The notes: a model not told the origin generated them from the letters alone. 64,000 nucleotides of DNA from Aldehydirespirator sp965117015 (GCA_965117015.1 OZ220747.1:3348001-3412000), one strand, 5' to 3'. Shown: positions 34,011 through 41,795, counted from the stretch's first letter. Program-made: numbers and translations.

Positions 34011-34095
34011 CCACCAGATTTGTCCAGAGTCTCGACCCGCAGCCTGTAGAGAACCGTCCGCGGTGCTGGACTCGCCGGGGCGGTACCGTCTGATC

Positions 34096-34872
34096 GTGCG
34101 AAGGCTTCTGCCCGGCCCGGTCGCCGACATCGACCCGATGGAGCTCTACCCGGCCCTGCCCCGCCCCAAGCCGGCGGGACGGCCGTGGCTGATGCTCAAC
34201 ATGATCGCCTCCGCCGACGGGGCCATCACGGTCGACGGCACCAGCGAGGCACTCGGCAACCCGGCCGACGAAGCCGTGTTCTCGGCCGTGCGGGCCTGCG
34301 CCGACTGGATCGTGGCCGCGGCCGGCACGGTGCGGGCCGAACGCTACAGCCTGCCCCGGCCCGGAGCGAAGTCCCGCCGAGCGCGGCGCGCCGCGGGACA
34401 CGCCGACCGGCCCCGGCTGGCCGTTGTCAGCGCAAGCCTGGACCTCGACCCGGACCTGCCGCTGTTCGCCGACCAGCGCGACGGCGACGACCTGCCGGTG
34501 ATCCTCACCGGAAGGGACGCCGCGGCCGAAGCGGCCGACCGGCTCGAGTCTGTCGCCGAGGTCGTGCGACTGGCCTCGGTGCGGCCCCAGCCCGAGGAGA
34601 TCCTCGCCGAACTCGACCGCCGCGGCGCCGAAGTGGTGCTGTCGGAGGGCGGCCCGTCCTTCAACGCCCAGCTCGCCGATGCCGGTGTAATCGACGAGCT
34701 GTGCCTGTCGATCGCGCCGCTGGTGGCGGGCGGCGCCAGCCCCCGGATAGTGCACGGATCGCGACGGACCGTGCCCCTTAGCCTGACCGTCGACCATCTT
34801 CTGGAAGCCTCCGACACGCTGTTCGTGCGCTATGTCGCGGCAGGGGCCGCACCGGCCCCGCCGGCAGGTTGA
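34096..34872 (+). CDS. RibD C-terminal/dihydrofolate-reductase-like pyrimidine reductase
   Basis: The 258-residue protein has a single RibD-C (DHFR-like) NADPH-binding domain: PWLMLNMIASADGAITVDGTSEALGNPADEAVFSAVRACAD, then DWIVAAAGTVRAERY, and late VVLSEGGPSFNAQL and DELCLSIAPLVAGG. The deaminase half of RibD is absent. Its job is unknown; it may act in riboflavin synthesis or an unrelated reduction. I take GTG 34096 because upstream codons run into the regulatory region. Its 3' end overlaps the LysM gene tail to tail by 43 bp. Confidence 0.85.
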   Translation: MRRLLPGPVADIDPMELYPALPRPKPAGRPWLMLNMIASADGAITVDGTSEALGNPADEAVFSAVRACADWIVAAAGTVRAERYSLPRPGAKSRRARRAAGHADRPRLAVVSASLDLDPDLPLFADQRDGDDLPVILTGRDAAAEAADRLESVAEVVRLASVRPQPEEILAELDRRGAEVVLSEGGPSFNAQLADAGVIDELCLSIAPLVAGGASPRIVHGSRRTVPLSLTVDHLLEASDTLFVRYVAAGAAPAPPAG

Positions 34873-35315
34873 TCGGGAAGCCGCTCCCGGTCGCTCCCGG
34901 TGGCCAGGGGCCCGACGGCGTCGATGACGATCTGCTGGCCCGGCTCCAGCGTGCTGCCGCCCGCGGCATCGGCCAGCTCGTGGACTAGACCCCTGGGATC
35001 GGTGCCCGGCGCGATGGCCACGGCAATGTCCCACAGCGTGTCGCCTGGCTGCACCACGTAGACGCCGGGCAGCTCGGCTGGAATCGAGACCTCCCCCGTG
35101 GAGGGCCAGGGGTTGGCCTCGCCCGGCGGCACGCGATCCGGCCGGGCCGCGACCACAGCCAGCGTCACGACCGCGGCCGCGATCATGGCCGCGACGGCCC
35201 GGCGACGGCAGTACACCGACGCCGGCAGCCGCAGGGACCGGGGCGGCCGGGATGCCGGAGTTGCCGAGGCATCGGCGGGGACCAAGATGAGGACGGGCGG
35301 GCAGGCTGCTTCCAT
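34830..35315 (-). CDS. LysM protein divergent from lexA, probable SOS cell-division inhibitor
   Basis: Start ATG 35315 has GGGAGGA 8 bases upstream; a longer frame to 35405 would begin inside a LexA box. The 161-residue protein has a cytoplasmic Arg-rich segment, one membrane helix (about 40-57, AVAAMIAAAVVTLAVVAA) and an extracytoplasmic LysM domain (about 85-130, VYVVQPGDTLWDIAVAI and LEPGQQIVI). The position back to back with lexA behind SOS boxes matches YneA (Bacillus), DivS (Corynebacterium) and Rv2719c (Mycobacterium), which delay division after DNA damage. The functional assignment rests on this synteny plus architecture. Confidence 0.82.
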   Translation of the reverse strand: MEAACPPVLILVPADASATPASRPPRSLRLPASVYCRRRAVAAMIAAAVVTLAVVAARPDRVPPGEANPWPSTGEVSIPAELPGVYVVQPGDTLWDIAVAIAPGTDPRGLVHELADAAGGSTLEPGQQIVIDAVGPLATGSDRERLPDQPAGGAGAAPAAT

Positions 35316-35383
35316 GCCACGATCCTCCCGCGGGGGTGTGACATCGGTGCCGATCCCTCCGAGACGCCCGAGATGCTTGACAT

Positions 35384-35397
35384 CGAACGCGTGTTCC
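35384..35397. promoter_or_regulatory. LexA (SOS) box 1, CGAACGCGTGTTCC
   Basis: One mismatch from the actinobacterial palindrome CGAAC-N4-GTTCG. It lies 69 bp upstream of the LysM gene start, which it probably controls. Confidence 0.75.
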
Positions 35398-35398
35398 G

Positions 35399-35412
35399 CA
35401 AACATGTGTACG
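35399..35412. promoter_or_regulatory. Degenerate LexA (SOS) box 2, CAAACATGTGTACG
   Basis: Two mismatches to the palindrome, directly beside box 1 with a 1-bp gap. It probably has weaker affinity and may help cooperative binding, or may be a decayed box. Confidence 0.5.
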
Positions 35413-35427
35413 GATAGACTCCCTATC

Positions 35428-35441
35428 TGAACAGGTGTTCG
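35428..35441. promoter_or_regulatory. LexA (SOS) box 3, TGAACAGGTGTTCG
   Basis: One mismatch to CGAAC-N4-GTTCG. It lies centrally between the LysM gene and lexA, 30 bp from box 2 (start to start 29) and 26 bp from box 4. Confidence 0.75.
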
Positions 35442-35453
35442 GTTACACTATAG

Positions 35454-35467
35454 CGAACATGTGTTCG
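35454..35467. promoter_or_regulatory. LexA (SOS) box 4, CGAACATGTGTTCG (perfect)
   Basis: A perfect palindromic SOS box, 36 bp upstream of the lexA start. A minus-strand promoter TTGTGT-N18-TAGTGT (35474-35445) would have this box in its spacer and would drive the LysM gene; lexA itself is expected to be repressed by the same box. The same 14-mer, apart from its last base, occurs in the recA promoter. Confidence 0.9.
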
Positions 35468-35503
35468 GACACAACCCGACTCCCCCAAGATCGGAGACCC
35501 GCC

Positions 35504-36148
35504 ATGACGCCCCCGGCCAACCGGAAGCCACTCTCCGCCCGCCGCCGCCAGATCCTCGACGCGATCGTGGAGCACCAGCGCGCTCACGGCTACCCGCCTT
35601 CGATCCGCGAGATCGCGGCGGAGGTCGGACTCAAGTCCCCCGCCTCGGTCAAGGCCCACATCGATGTGCTCGACTCGGCCGGCTACCTGCGGGTCGACCC
35701 CACCCGGCCCCGGGCCATCGAGGTGTGCTACGACGAGAACTCGGGGGCCGCGCTCGAGCGCCGCCCGGTGCGCCACGTGCCCCTGGTGGGCGATGTGGCC
35801 GCCGGCTCCGGCGTCCTCGCCGCGGAGAACGTCGAGGAGTTGATGCCGGTGCCCGCCGACCTCACCGGCGAGGGGGAGCTGTTCATGCTGCGGGTGCGGG
35901 GCGACTCGATGATCGACGCCGGAATCCTCGACGGCGACTACGTGGTCTGCCGGGCCCAGAGCACCGCCGAGAACGGGGAGGTCGTCGTGGCCGGCATCCC
36001 CGGCGACGAGGCCACCGTGAAGACGCTGCGGCGAGGCAACGGGCGGATCGTGCTGGAGCCGGCCAACCAATTCCTCGAGCCCATGGAGTTCGCGCCGGAC
36101 GAGGTGACGGTCTACGGCAAGGTCGTCACCATGATGCGGCGGTACTAG
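35504..36148 (+). CDS. lexA: SOS repressor LexA
   Basis: Represses SOS genes and cleaves itself when RecA is activated. ATG 35504 has GGAG 8 bases upstream; an in-frame ATG at 35459 lies inside SOS box 4 and is not used. The 214 residues comprise the winged-helix domain (1-74, SARRRQILDAIVEHQ and GYPPSIREIAAEVGLKSPASV), the cleavage site Ala100-Gly101 in DVAAGSG, and the peptidase domain with catalytic Ser135 (RGDSM) and Lys173 (EATVK). Convergent with dapE. Confidence 0.96.
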   Translation: MTPPANRKPLSARRRQILDAIVEHQRAHGYPPSIREIAAEVGLKSPASVKAHIDVLDSAGYLRVDPTRPRAIEVCYDENSGAALERRPVRHVPLVGDVAAGSGVLAAENVEELMPVPADLTGEGELFMLRVRGDSMIDAGILDGDYVVCRAQSTAENGEVVVAGIPGDEATVKTLRRGNGRIVLEPANQFLEPMEFAPDEVTVYGKVVTMMRRY

Positions 36149-36179
36149 GCACCACCTTCGGGCGCACCGTCCGCGGCGT

Positions 36180-37283
36180 TCAGGCGCCGTCGATCAGCAG
36201 AGCCTCGAGCGCGGCGTGCACTGCGACGAGTTGGTCACGGTGCACATGCTCCCCCGCCGTGTGAGCCAGCCGGGGATCGCCCGGGCCGAAATTCGACGCA
36301 GGCACGCCGCGCGCCGCGAAGAAGGCGGCGTCGGTCCATCCCAGCTTGGCCCTCACCGGCGCACCAGTGCGCCGGACCAACCCGGCCAGCAACGGGTCGT
36401 CGAGGCCGGGGGCGGCCGCCCGGGCCATATCGGTCAACTCCACCGTGTCGCCGTCATCGAGCACGCCCCCGAGAAGCGACAGCACGTGCTCCTCCGCCTG
36501 CTCGGGGGTCCGGTCGGGAGCGAACCGGTGGTTCAGCGTCAAGGTCGCGGAGTCGGGCACGACGTTGCCCGCCACCCCGCCGCTCACAGCAACCGCCTGC
36601 AGTCCCTCGCGGTACTCGCAACCCTCCACCACGGGACGCCGGGCTTCGTAGTTCGAGACTGCGGCCAGCACCTCCGCTAGCCGGTGTATGGCGTTGCGGC
36701 CCATCCATGCGCGAGCGGTGTGAGCCCGCTCTCCCGCCAGCGTCACCTTGAGCCGCATCGTGCCCTGGCAGCCGGCCTCCACCGTGCCTGCAGTCGGCTC
36801 CCCCAGCAGGGCGACATCGGCCTGGAGAAGTTCGGGACGGGCCGCGGCCACCTCCAGCAGGCCGTTGTCGCTCGCGTCGACCTCCTCGCGGGCGTAGAAC
36901 ACATAGGTGACATCGACGGCCGGCGCCGCCAGGGTCCGGGCCAGGGCGAGCATCACGGCCACGCCGCCCTTCATGTCGGCCGCGCCCAGACCCCACAGCA
37001 CATCGCCGTCGACCCGGGCGCCGGCGTTGTCGTTGGCCGGCACCGTGTCGGTGTGGCCGGCCAGCAGGATGCGCCGGCTGTGTCCGAGCTGGGTGCGGGC
37101 CACGAGGTTGTCGCCGACGCGCTCCATGCTGAGGTGCTCGGCCCCGCGCAGGTCGGCCTCGATCAGGTCGGTGATCAACGCCTCGGAGTAGCTCTCGGAG
37201 GGGACGTCCACCAGCGCAGCCGTCAAGGCGAACAGGTCGCCCGCCGGCAATGACCCGAGGGACATGTCAGGTGGCGGGGACAC
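36180..37283 (-). CDS. dapE: Succinyl-diaminopimelate desuccinylase
   Basis: Zn-dependent M20 hydrolase that frees LL-diaminopimelate from its succinyl derivative. Metal motifs are LLAGHTDTVPAN (His/Asp, about 77-81), GAADMKGGVAVML (Asp) and YAREEVDASDNG (Glu-Glu, about 130); HTAGEHVHRDQ carries the last His. Start GTG 37283 or ATG 37265 are both possible; a 15-bp duplication (CATGTCAGGTGGCGG) covers the ATG and recurs at the dapD stop. It follows dapD by 17 bp and belongs to the dapC-D-E set. Confidence 0.92.
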   Translation of the reverse strand: MSPPPDMSLGSLPAGDLFALTAALVDVPSESYSEALITDLIEADLRGAEHLSMERVGDNLVARTQLGHSRRILLAGHTDTVPANDNAGARVDGDVLWGLGAADMKGGVAVMLALARTLAAPAVDVTYVFYAREEVDASDNGLLEVAAARPELLQADVALLGEPTAGTVEAGCQGTMRLKVTLAGERAHTARAWMGRNAIHRLAEVLAAVSNYEARRPVVEGCEYREGLQAVAVSGGVAGNVVPDSATLTLNHRFAPDRTPEQAEEHVLSLLGGVLDDGDTVELTDMARAAAPGLDDPLLAGLVRRTGAPVRAKLGWTDAAFFAARGVPASNFGPGDPRLAHTAGEHVHRDQLVAVHAALEALLIDGA

Positions 37284-37300
37284 GTCCAGCCGCGGCCATG

Positions 37301-38125
37301 TCAGGTGGCGGCGCCGTGGTCGCGCAGGATCTCGTTGAGGGCTGACTTGTCGTGGCGCTCGCCCTCGGACAGGCGCTTGATCACCAGCACCGCCGGCAGT
37401 CCGTACTCGCCGCCACCGAATTGGCGGGTCCGAGTGCCCAGAACAGCCACTGACCAGGGCGGCACTTCGCCCCGTCCCAGCTCCTCGCCGGTCTCGGCGT
37501 CGATCACCGGGATGGAGCCGGTGAGGATGGCCCCCGCTCCCAGGACAGTCCCCTGCCCGACCCGGGCACCGTCAGCCACGATGCAGCGGCTGCCGATCAG
37601 GCAGTCGTCCTCCACGATCACCGGCTGGGCGACCGGGGGCTCGAGCACGCCGCCGATGCCGACCCCGCCCGAGAGGTGCACGTTGGCGCCGATCTGGGCG
37701 CATGACCCCACCGTGGCCCACGTGTCGACCATGGTGTTGGCCCCCACATGGGCGCCGATGTTGGTGTAGCTGGGCATCATGATCACGCCCGGCGCCTGGT
37801 AGCTGCCCCAACGGGCCGAGGCTCCCGGCACCACCCTGACACCCCGGGCCGCGTAGTCGGTCTTGAGCGGGATCTTGTCGGCGAACTCGAAGGGGCCGAG
37901 CTCGATGGTGCTCATCTTGGCCGTCGAGAACAGCAGCAGGATGGCCTGCTTGCACCACTGGTTGACCCGCACCGCGCCGTCGTCGAGCACCTCGGCCACC
38001 CGGGCCTGACCGCTGTCGAGAGCGTCTATGGCCTCGTGGACGGTGGCGACGACATCCGGATCGTCGGCATCCAGGTCGGGGCGGGCAGCCCAAAGCTCGC
38101 TGATGCGGGACTCAAGCGTTGACAT
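37301..38125 (-). CDS. dapD: Tetrahydrodipicolinate N-succinyltransferase
   Basis: Succinyl-CoA-dependent acylation of tetrahydrodipicolinate. The chosen ATG 38125 begins MSTLESRISELWA, 274 residues. The left-handed beta helix with hexapeptide repeats is clear (VGANTMVDTWATVGSCAQIGANVHLSGGVGIGGV), as is the actinobacterial C-terminal segment FGGGEYGLPAVLVIKR. The repeat A pair (38180-38297) lies in its 5' leader, between it and dapC. Confidence 0.93.
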   Translation of the reverse strand: MSTLESRISELWAARPDLDADDPDVVATVHEAIDALDSGQARVAEVLDDGAVRVNQWCKQAILLLFSTAKMSTIELGPFEFADKIPLKTDYAARGVRVVPGASARWGSYQAPGVIMMPSYTNIGAHVGANTMVDTWATVGSCAQIGANVHLSGGVGIGGVLEPPVAQPVIVEDDCLIGSRCIVADGARVGQGTVLGAGAILTGSIPVIDAETGEELGRGEVPPWSVAVLGTRTRQFGGGEYGLPAVLVIKRLSEGERHDKSALNEILRDHGAAT

Positions 38126-38179
38126 GGGCTGAGAGGCTACTTGCCGCCCGCCGCCGTCAGCGCCCAACGAGCGCCGGGA

Positions 38180-38226
38180 GAACTGGCAGCAATATGCACG
38201 CTATACGGACATTCTGCTGCCAATTC
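38180..38226. repeat. Repeat family A, copy A3 (47 bp)
   Basis: Arms GAACTGGCAGC and GCTGCCAATTC are the same length as in A1 and A2, with one arm base changed (a G-U wobble in minus-strand RNA). The inner stem TGCACG/CGGACA has decayed pairing. The 3' internal-loop side TTCT equals the reverse complement of the A1 AGAA, suggesting inverted orientation relative to A1. Confidence 0.9.
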
Positions 38227-38250
38227 CCCCAACGCGGCCCTGTTCATGCC

Positions 38251-38297
38251 GAACTGGCAGCACAACGCACGCCATGCGTGCAGGACGCTGCCAATTC
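38251..38297. repeat. Repeat family A, copy A4 (47 bp)
   Basis: Begins exactly 71 bp after A3, the same period as A1-A2. Arms GAACTGGCAGC and GCTGCCAATTC enclose inner stem GCACGC/GCGTGC with loop CAT. This inner stem differs in sequence from that of A1 but stays fully paired. It ends 8 bp from the dapC stop codon. Confidence 0.9.
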
Positions 38298-38305
38298 ACG
38301 GCGGG

Positions 38306-39445
38306 CTATGCAGCCAGCAGCCGAGTCTTCGCAAGTTCGAGGCGCTTGAGCGGTTGCACGGCCGCCATGCGGACGAAGTGGCGGGGGTCGTGGGGACCCA
38401 ACCTCTCCGACTGCTCACAGTAGAACTCGCCCGGACTCACAATCAGACCCGCTCGGCGGGCCAGCGCGGCCGCAAAGGCCCAGGCGTCTCCCGCAGGAGC
38501 GGGTGCCCACAGGTAGAAGGCACCGCCAGGCAGTGACGCGCTTGATCCAGCCGCGGCGGCGATGCCGGCAAGGCAACCCAGCCGGCGCCGGTAGCGAGCC
38601 GCCTGCTCATCGACGTGGTCCTGGTCGGCCCAGGCGGCCACCGCGGCGGCCTGAACGGGGCCGGGCACCATGCAACCAGCATGCTTGCGACATTCGCGCA
38701 AGTAGTGGACCAACTCGGCGTCGCCCGCATAGAACCCGGCCCGGACCCCAGCCATGTTGGAGCGCTTCGACAGCGAGTGCACGGCCAGCACGCCCTCGGC
38801 GCCGTGTTCGAGGATGGTGCGCGGCGACCCGTCCCAAGTGAACTCCGCGTAGCACTCGTCGCTGGCCACTAGGACGCCGTTGGCTCGGCCCCAGGCCGCG
38901 GCCGCACCGAGGTCGTCGAGTGCTCCAGCCGGGTTGCCCGGCGTGTTGACCCACAGGCACAGCGCGCGTCTGGCGTCGCGCCCCGTGATCGAGTCGACAT
39001 CGATGCGGAACTTGTCGTCCACGGCAACCGGAACGGCTCGACAACCGGCCAGGGTCGCGCCCATCGCGTACGACGGGTACGACACCGACGGGTACAGCAC
39101 GGTGTCGCGGCCGGGGTAGCGGAGCCTGAGATACCGGGGCAGCGAGACCACAAACTCCTTGGTGCCTATGCATGCCGCGACCTCGGTGTCGGGATCCACG
39201 CCAACTCCGAAGCGACACTGCACCCAGGCGGCCGCCGCCTCCCGGAATGCCGGCGAGCCGATTGAGGCCGGGTAGCCGCGTTCTGTGCCCGACGCGGCCA
39301 GCGCTTCCACGACCTGCGGGGGCGGCGGGTCGCAGGGAGTCCCGACCGAGCAGTCGATAGCGCCCCCGGGCAGCTTGGCCGCCTCGGCCCTCAGTGAGTT
39401 CAAGCGCTCGTAGGGATAGACAGGCGGCACGAAGCCCTTCGTCAC
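38306..39445 (-). CDS. dapC: Succinyldiaminopimelate aminotransferase
   Basis: PLP-dependent class I aminotransferase for the third DAP step. The Schiff-base Lys is in HSLSKRSNMAGVRAGF (about 230). FVPPVYPYERL at the N-terminus, GYPASIGSPAFREAAAAW, and NTPGNPAGALDDLG are family features of actinobacterial DapC. GTG 39445 overlaps the hflX stop as GTGA; ATG 39457 four codons upstream is the alternative. The ferredoxin gene often next to dapC is not here. Confidence 0.91.
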   Translation of the reverse strand: MTKGFVPPVYPYERLNSLRAEAAKLPGGAIDCSVGTPCDPPPPQVVEALAASGTERGYPASIGSPAFREAAAAWVQCRFGVGVDPDTEVAACIGTKEFVVSLPRYLRLRYPGRDTVLYPSVSYPSYAMGATLAGCRAVPVAVDDKFRIDVDSITGRDARRALCLWVNTPGNPAGALDDLGAAAAWGRANGVLVASDECYAEFTWDGSPRTILEHGAEGVLAVHSLSKRSNMAGVRAGFYAGDAELVHYLRECRKHAGCMVPGPVQAAAVAAWADQDHVDEQAARYRRRLGCLAGIAAAAGSSASLPGGAFYLWAPAPAGDAWAFAAALARRAGLIVSPGEFYCEQSERLGPHDPRHFVRMAAVQPLKRLELAKTRLLAA

Positions 39446-40851
39446 TCGCCGTCCCATCCGTTGACCACGTAGCGGCGCAGGGCCCCGACCGAGCCGGGCT
39501 CCATGCGGGCCCGCACCCTCATGCCCTCCTCGGTGGCGGTGGACTCGAGCACCTGTCCCTCCCGGTGCACGCCCGCGAGCACGTCGCCGCGGTCCCAGGG
39601 CACCACCAGCTCCACCTCGCTGGCGACACGGCGCATCCGGTCGCCGATGGCACCCAGGAGTCCTTCCATCCCCTCGCCGGTGGCGGCCGACACCGCCACC
39701 GATCCCTCCGTCCGCTCGGCCAGCCGGGCCGCGCCCGGACCCAGGTCGCTCTTGTTGAACACCACCAACTCCGGAACCTCGTCGGCGTCGATCTCGGCCA
39801 GCACCTGGCGCACCGCGGCCATGGAGCCGTCGGGGTCGCTGTCGGAACCGTCCACCACGTGGACCAGCAGGTCGGCGTCCCGGACGACGTCGAGCGTGGT
39901 CTTGAACGCCTCCACCAACTGGTGCGGCAGCTTGCGCACGAAGCCCACCGTGTCGGTGACGAAGACCGTCTCGCCGCCGGGCAGCGGAAGGCGCCGGGTG
40001 GTGGGGTCGAGGGTGGCGAAGAGGCGGTCCTCCACCGCCACGGTGGCCGACGTGAGCCGGTTGAGCAGCGACGACTTGCCGGCGTTGGTGTAGCCGACGA
40101 TGGCGGCGGAACGGTTGCGGGTGCGGCTGCGGGCCTTGGACTGGGTGCGGCGATGGCCGGCGATGCGGCGCAGGTCGCCCTCGAGCTTGTGTATGCGGCG
40201 CTCCAGGCGGCGGCGGTCCACCTCGAGCTGAGTCTCGCCGGGGCCGCGGGTGCCGATCCCGCCCGCCTGCTGCGACAGTCGCCGCCCCGCGCCCCGCAGG
40301 CGGGGCAGCCGGTAGCGGAGCTGGGCCAGCTCGACCTGGGCCTTGCCCTCCGGTGTGCTGGCGTTCTGGGCGAAGATGTCGAGGATCACCGCGGTGCGGT
40401 CCAGCGCGGTGCGGCCCAGCAGCCTCTCCAGGTTGAACTGCTGCGCGGGGCTGAGGTCGTCGTCGAACACCACCGTGTCGCAGTCGACCTCTTCGGCGAT
40501 GGCCCTGATCTCGCGGGCCTTGCCCGCGCCCACGAAGGTGGCGGGATCGGGCGCGGCCCGCCGCTGGCAGACCCGCTCCACGGCGTCGGCTCCCGCGGTG
40601 TCCACCAGCAGGCTCAACTCGTCGAGGGAGGCGTCGGTGGCGGAGACGTCACGATCGGCGCGGGTGACGCCGACCAGCACGATGCGCTCCCGGAAGGCCC
40701 GATCGATGAGCCCGGGACCGTCGCCGCCGAACTCGCCGAACCCGCCTCTGTGGGTGTCTTCGTCGATCGTGCTTGCCTCGCTGCCGTCGAAGTCGCTCGC
40801 TGGAACGTCGTGACCCTGGAGCGGCTCGCCGACGTCAGACACTGGCGACAT
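39442..40851 (-). CDS. hflX: Ribosome-associated GTPase HflX
   Basis: GTPase that splits stalled 70S ribosomes. N-terminal HflX domain (about 60-190: LVDTAGADAVERV, DPATFVGAGKAREI, VVFDDDLSPAQQFNLERLLG), a coiled linker with GIGTRGPGETQLEVDRR, and a G domain with GYTNAGKSSLLNRL (about 237), DTVGFVRKLPH and NKSD. The order miaB-miaA-dapF-hflX is standard for actinobacteria. Its start overlaps the end of dapF by 17 bp. Confidence 0.95.
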   Translation of the reverse strand: MSPVSDVGEPLQGHDVPASDFDGSEASTIDEDTHRGGFGEFGGDGPGLIDRAFRERIVLVGVTRADRDVSATDASLDELSLLVDTAGADAVERVCQRRAAPDPATFVGAGKAREIRAIAEEVDCDTVVFDDDLSPAQQFNLERLLGRTALDRTAVILDIFAQNASTPEGKAQVELAQLRYRLPRLRGAGRRLSQQAGGIGTRGPGETQLEVDRRRLERRIHKLEGDLRRIAGHRRTQSKARSRTRNRSAAIVGYTNAGKSSLLNRLTSATVAVEDRLFATLDPTTRRLPLPGGETVFVTDTVGFVRKLPHQLVEAFKTTLDVVRDADLLVHVVDGSDSDPDGSMAAVRQVLAEIDADEVPELVVFNKSDLGPGAARLAERTEGSVAVSAATGEGMEGLLGAIGDRMRRVASEVELVVPWDRGDVLAGVHREGQVLESTATEEGMRVRARMEPGSVGALRRYVVNGWDGE

Positions 40852-41686
40852 CCAACTCGGCCACGTGAGTTGATTCTCCGGTGAGGGTCACGGGCGCCGA
40901 GAGATCGACCTGAGCCTGCCCACCCGCCATTCGCACGGTGACATTCTGGCCCACGTCGCCCCAGCGATGGAAGGCGGCGGCTGCGGCCACCGCTCCCGTC
41001 CCGCATGCGGCGGTCGCCCCCGCGCCCCGCTCCCAGACGCCCAAGGTCAACTCGTCGGACCCGGTGACCGCACCGAAATGGACATTGATGCCGCCCGTGA
41101 AGATTGCCTCCACTGCCGGACCGGCCTCATGGACGGGTACCGCGGCGGGATCGGCCACGGCCAGCACCACATGGGGATTGCCCACATCCAAAGTGGCCCA
41201 TCTTGAGATCGCGCCCGGCCCGAGGATGCCCTCCGCGGCGGCCTCGGGGCTGCGGCTGAGCCGGTCAGGGCGGGGACCAGGGCCGGGAGTGCCCATCTCC
41301 GTGGTCCCGACGACGGTTTCCGGCAGGTGGGTCGGTTGAATCGAACATCGGCGAGGACCGGCGACGGTGTTTATGACGATGTCGAGTTCGGCCTCTCCCA
41401 GCGTGCGGGCGATGGCGTGGGCGAGGCACCTGAGGCCGTTGCCGGACACCTCGGCCGGCGAGCCGTCGGAATTCCACAGACGCATGGTCGCGGTGCGGCC
41501 CTTACCGCTGCTCGGCGGGTCGACCACGGCATAGATCAGCCCGTCCGCGCCGATGCCGTCGCTCCGATGGCACAGCGCGGCGGCCGTCCGGGCAGCATCG
41601 GCCTCGGCGGGCAGCTCGTCGACGAGCGCGACGAGGAAGTCGTTACCCAGTCCATGGAGGTTGTGGAGTCGCAACCCGCCGGTCAT
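40835..41686 (-). CDS. dapF: Diaminopimelate epimerase
   Basis: Cofactor-free racemase that converts LL- to meso-diaminopimelate using two Cys. These are Cys in SGNGLRCLAH (about 86) and in AACGTGAVAAA (about 229). GLGNDFLVALVD and RSDGIGADGLIY are the N-terminal family motifs. At 283 residues it is complete. A 15-bp inverted repeat lies in the leader between it and miaA. Confidence 0.95.
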   Translation of the reverse strand: MTGGLRLHNLHGLGNDFLVALVDELPAEADAARTAAALCHRSDGIGADGLIYAVVDPPSSGKGRTATMRLWNSDGSPAEVSGNGLRCLAHAIARTLGEAELDIVINTVAGPRRCSIQPTHLPETVVGTTEMGTPGPGPRPDRLSRSPEAAAEGILGPGAISRWATLDVGNPHVVLAVADPAAVPVHEAGPAVEAIFTGGINVHFGAVTGSDELTLGVWERGAGATAACGTGAVAAAAAFHRWGDVGQNVTVRMAGGQAQVDLSAPVTLTGESTHVAELDVASV

Positions 41687-41743
41687 CTCTGCAGTCTCTC
41701 GGGCGGGGAGAGCATCCCAAACGCCGCGCTCACGGCCCGTCCG

Positions 41744-41790
41744 TTCTTGATGTAGTTGACCTCACCAGAGCGTCACAACTACATCAAGAA
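41744..41790. repeat. 15-bp perfect inverted repeat between miaA and dapF
   Basis: TTCTTGATGTAGTTG and CAACTACATCAAGAA are exact reverse complements 17 bp apart. They start 5 bp after the miaA stop and lie 58 bp before the dapF start. The arms are AT-rich against a 68 % GC background. No U-run follows on the minus strand (it reads CGGACGG), so this is not a classic terminator. It could be a large operator, an intercistronic hairpin or the trace of a mobile element. Confidence 0.85.
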
Positions 41791-41795
41791 TACGA

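Noticed and set aside
33857..34095. Cobalamin riboswitch upstream of nrdJ
   Set aside because: I find no B12-box core (GCCACTG-like) or matching fold; the leader is too short on the nrdJ side.
35316..35405. Extended N-terminus of the LysM protein from 35405
   Set aside because: The start would lie in an SOS box and lacks a ribosome site, while ATG 35315 has a strong one.
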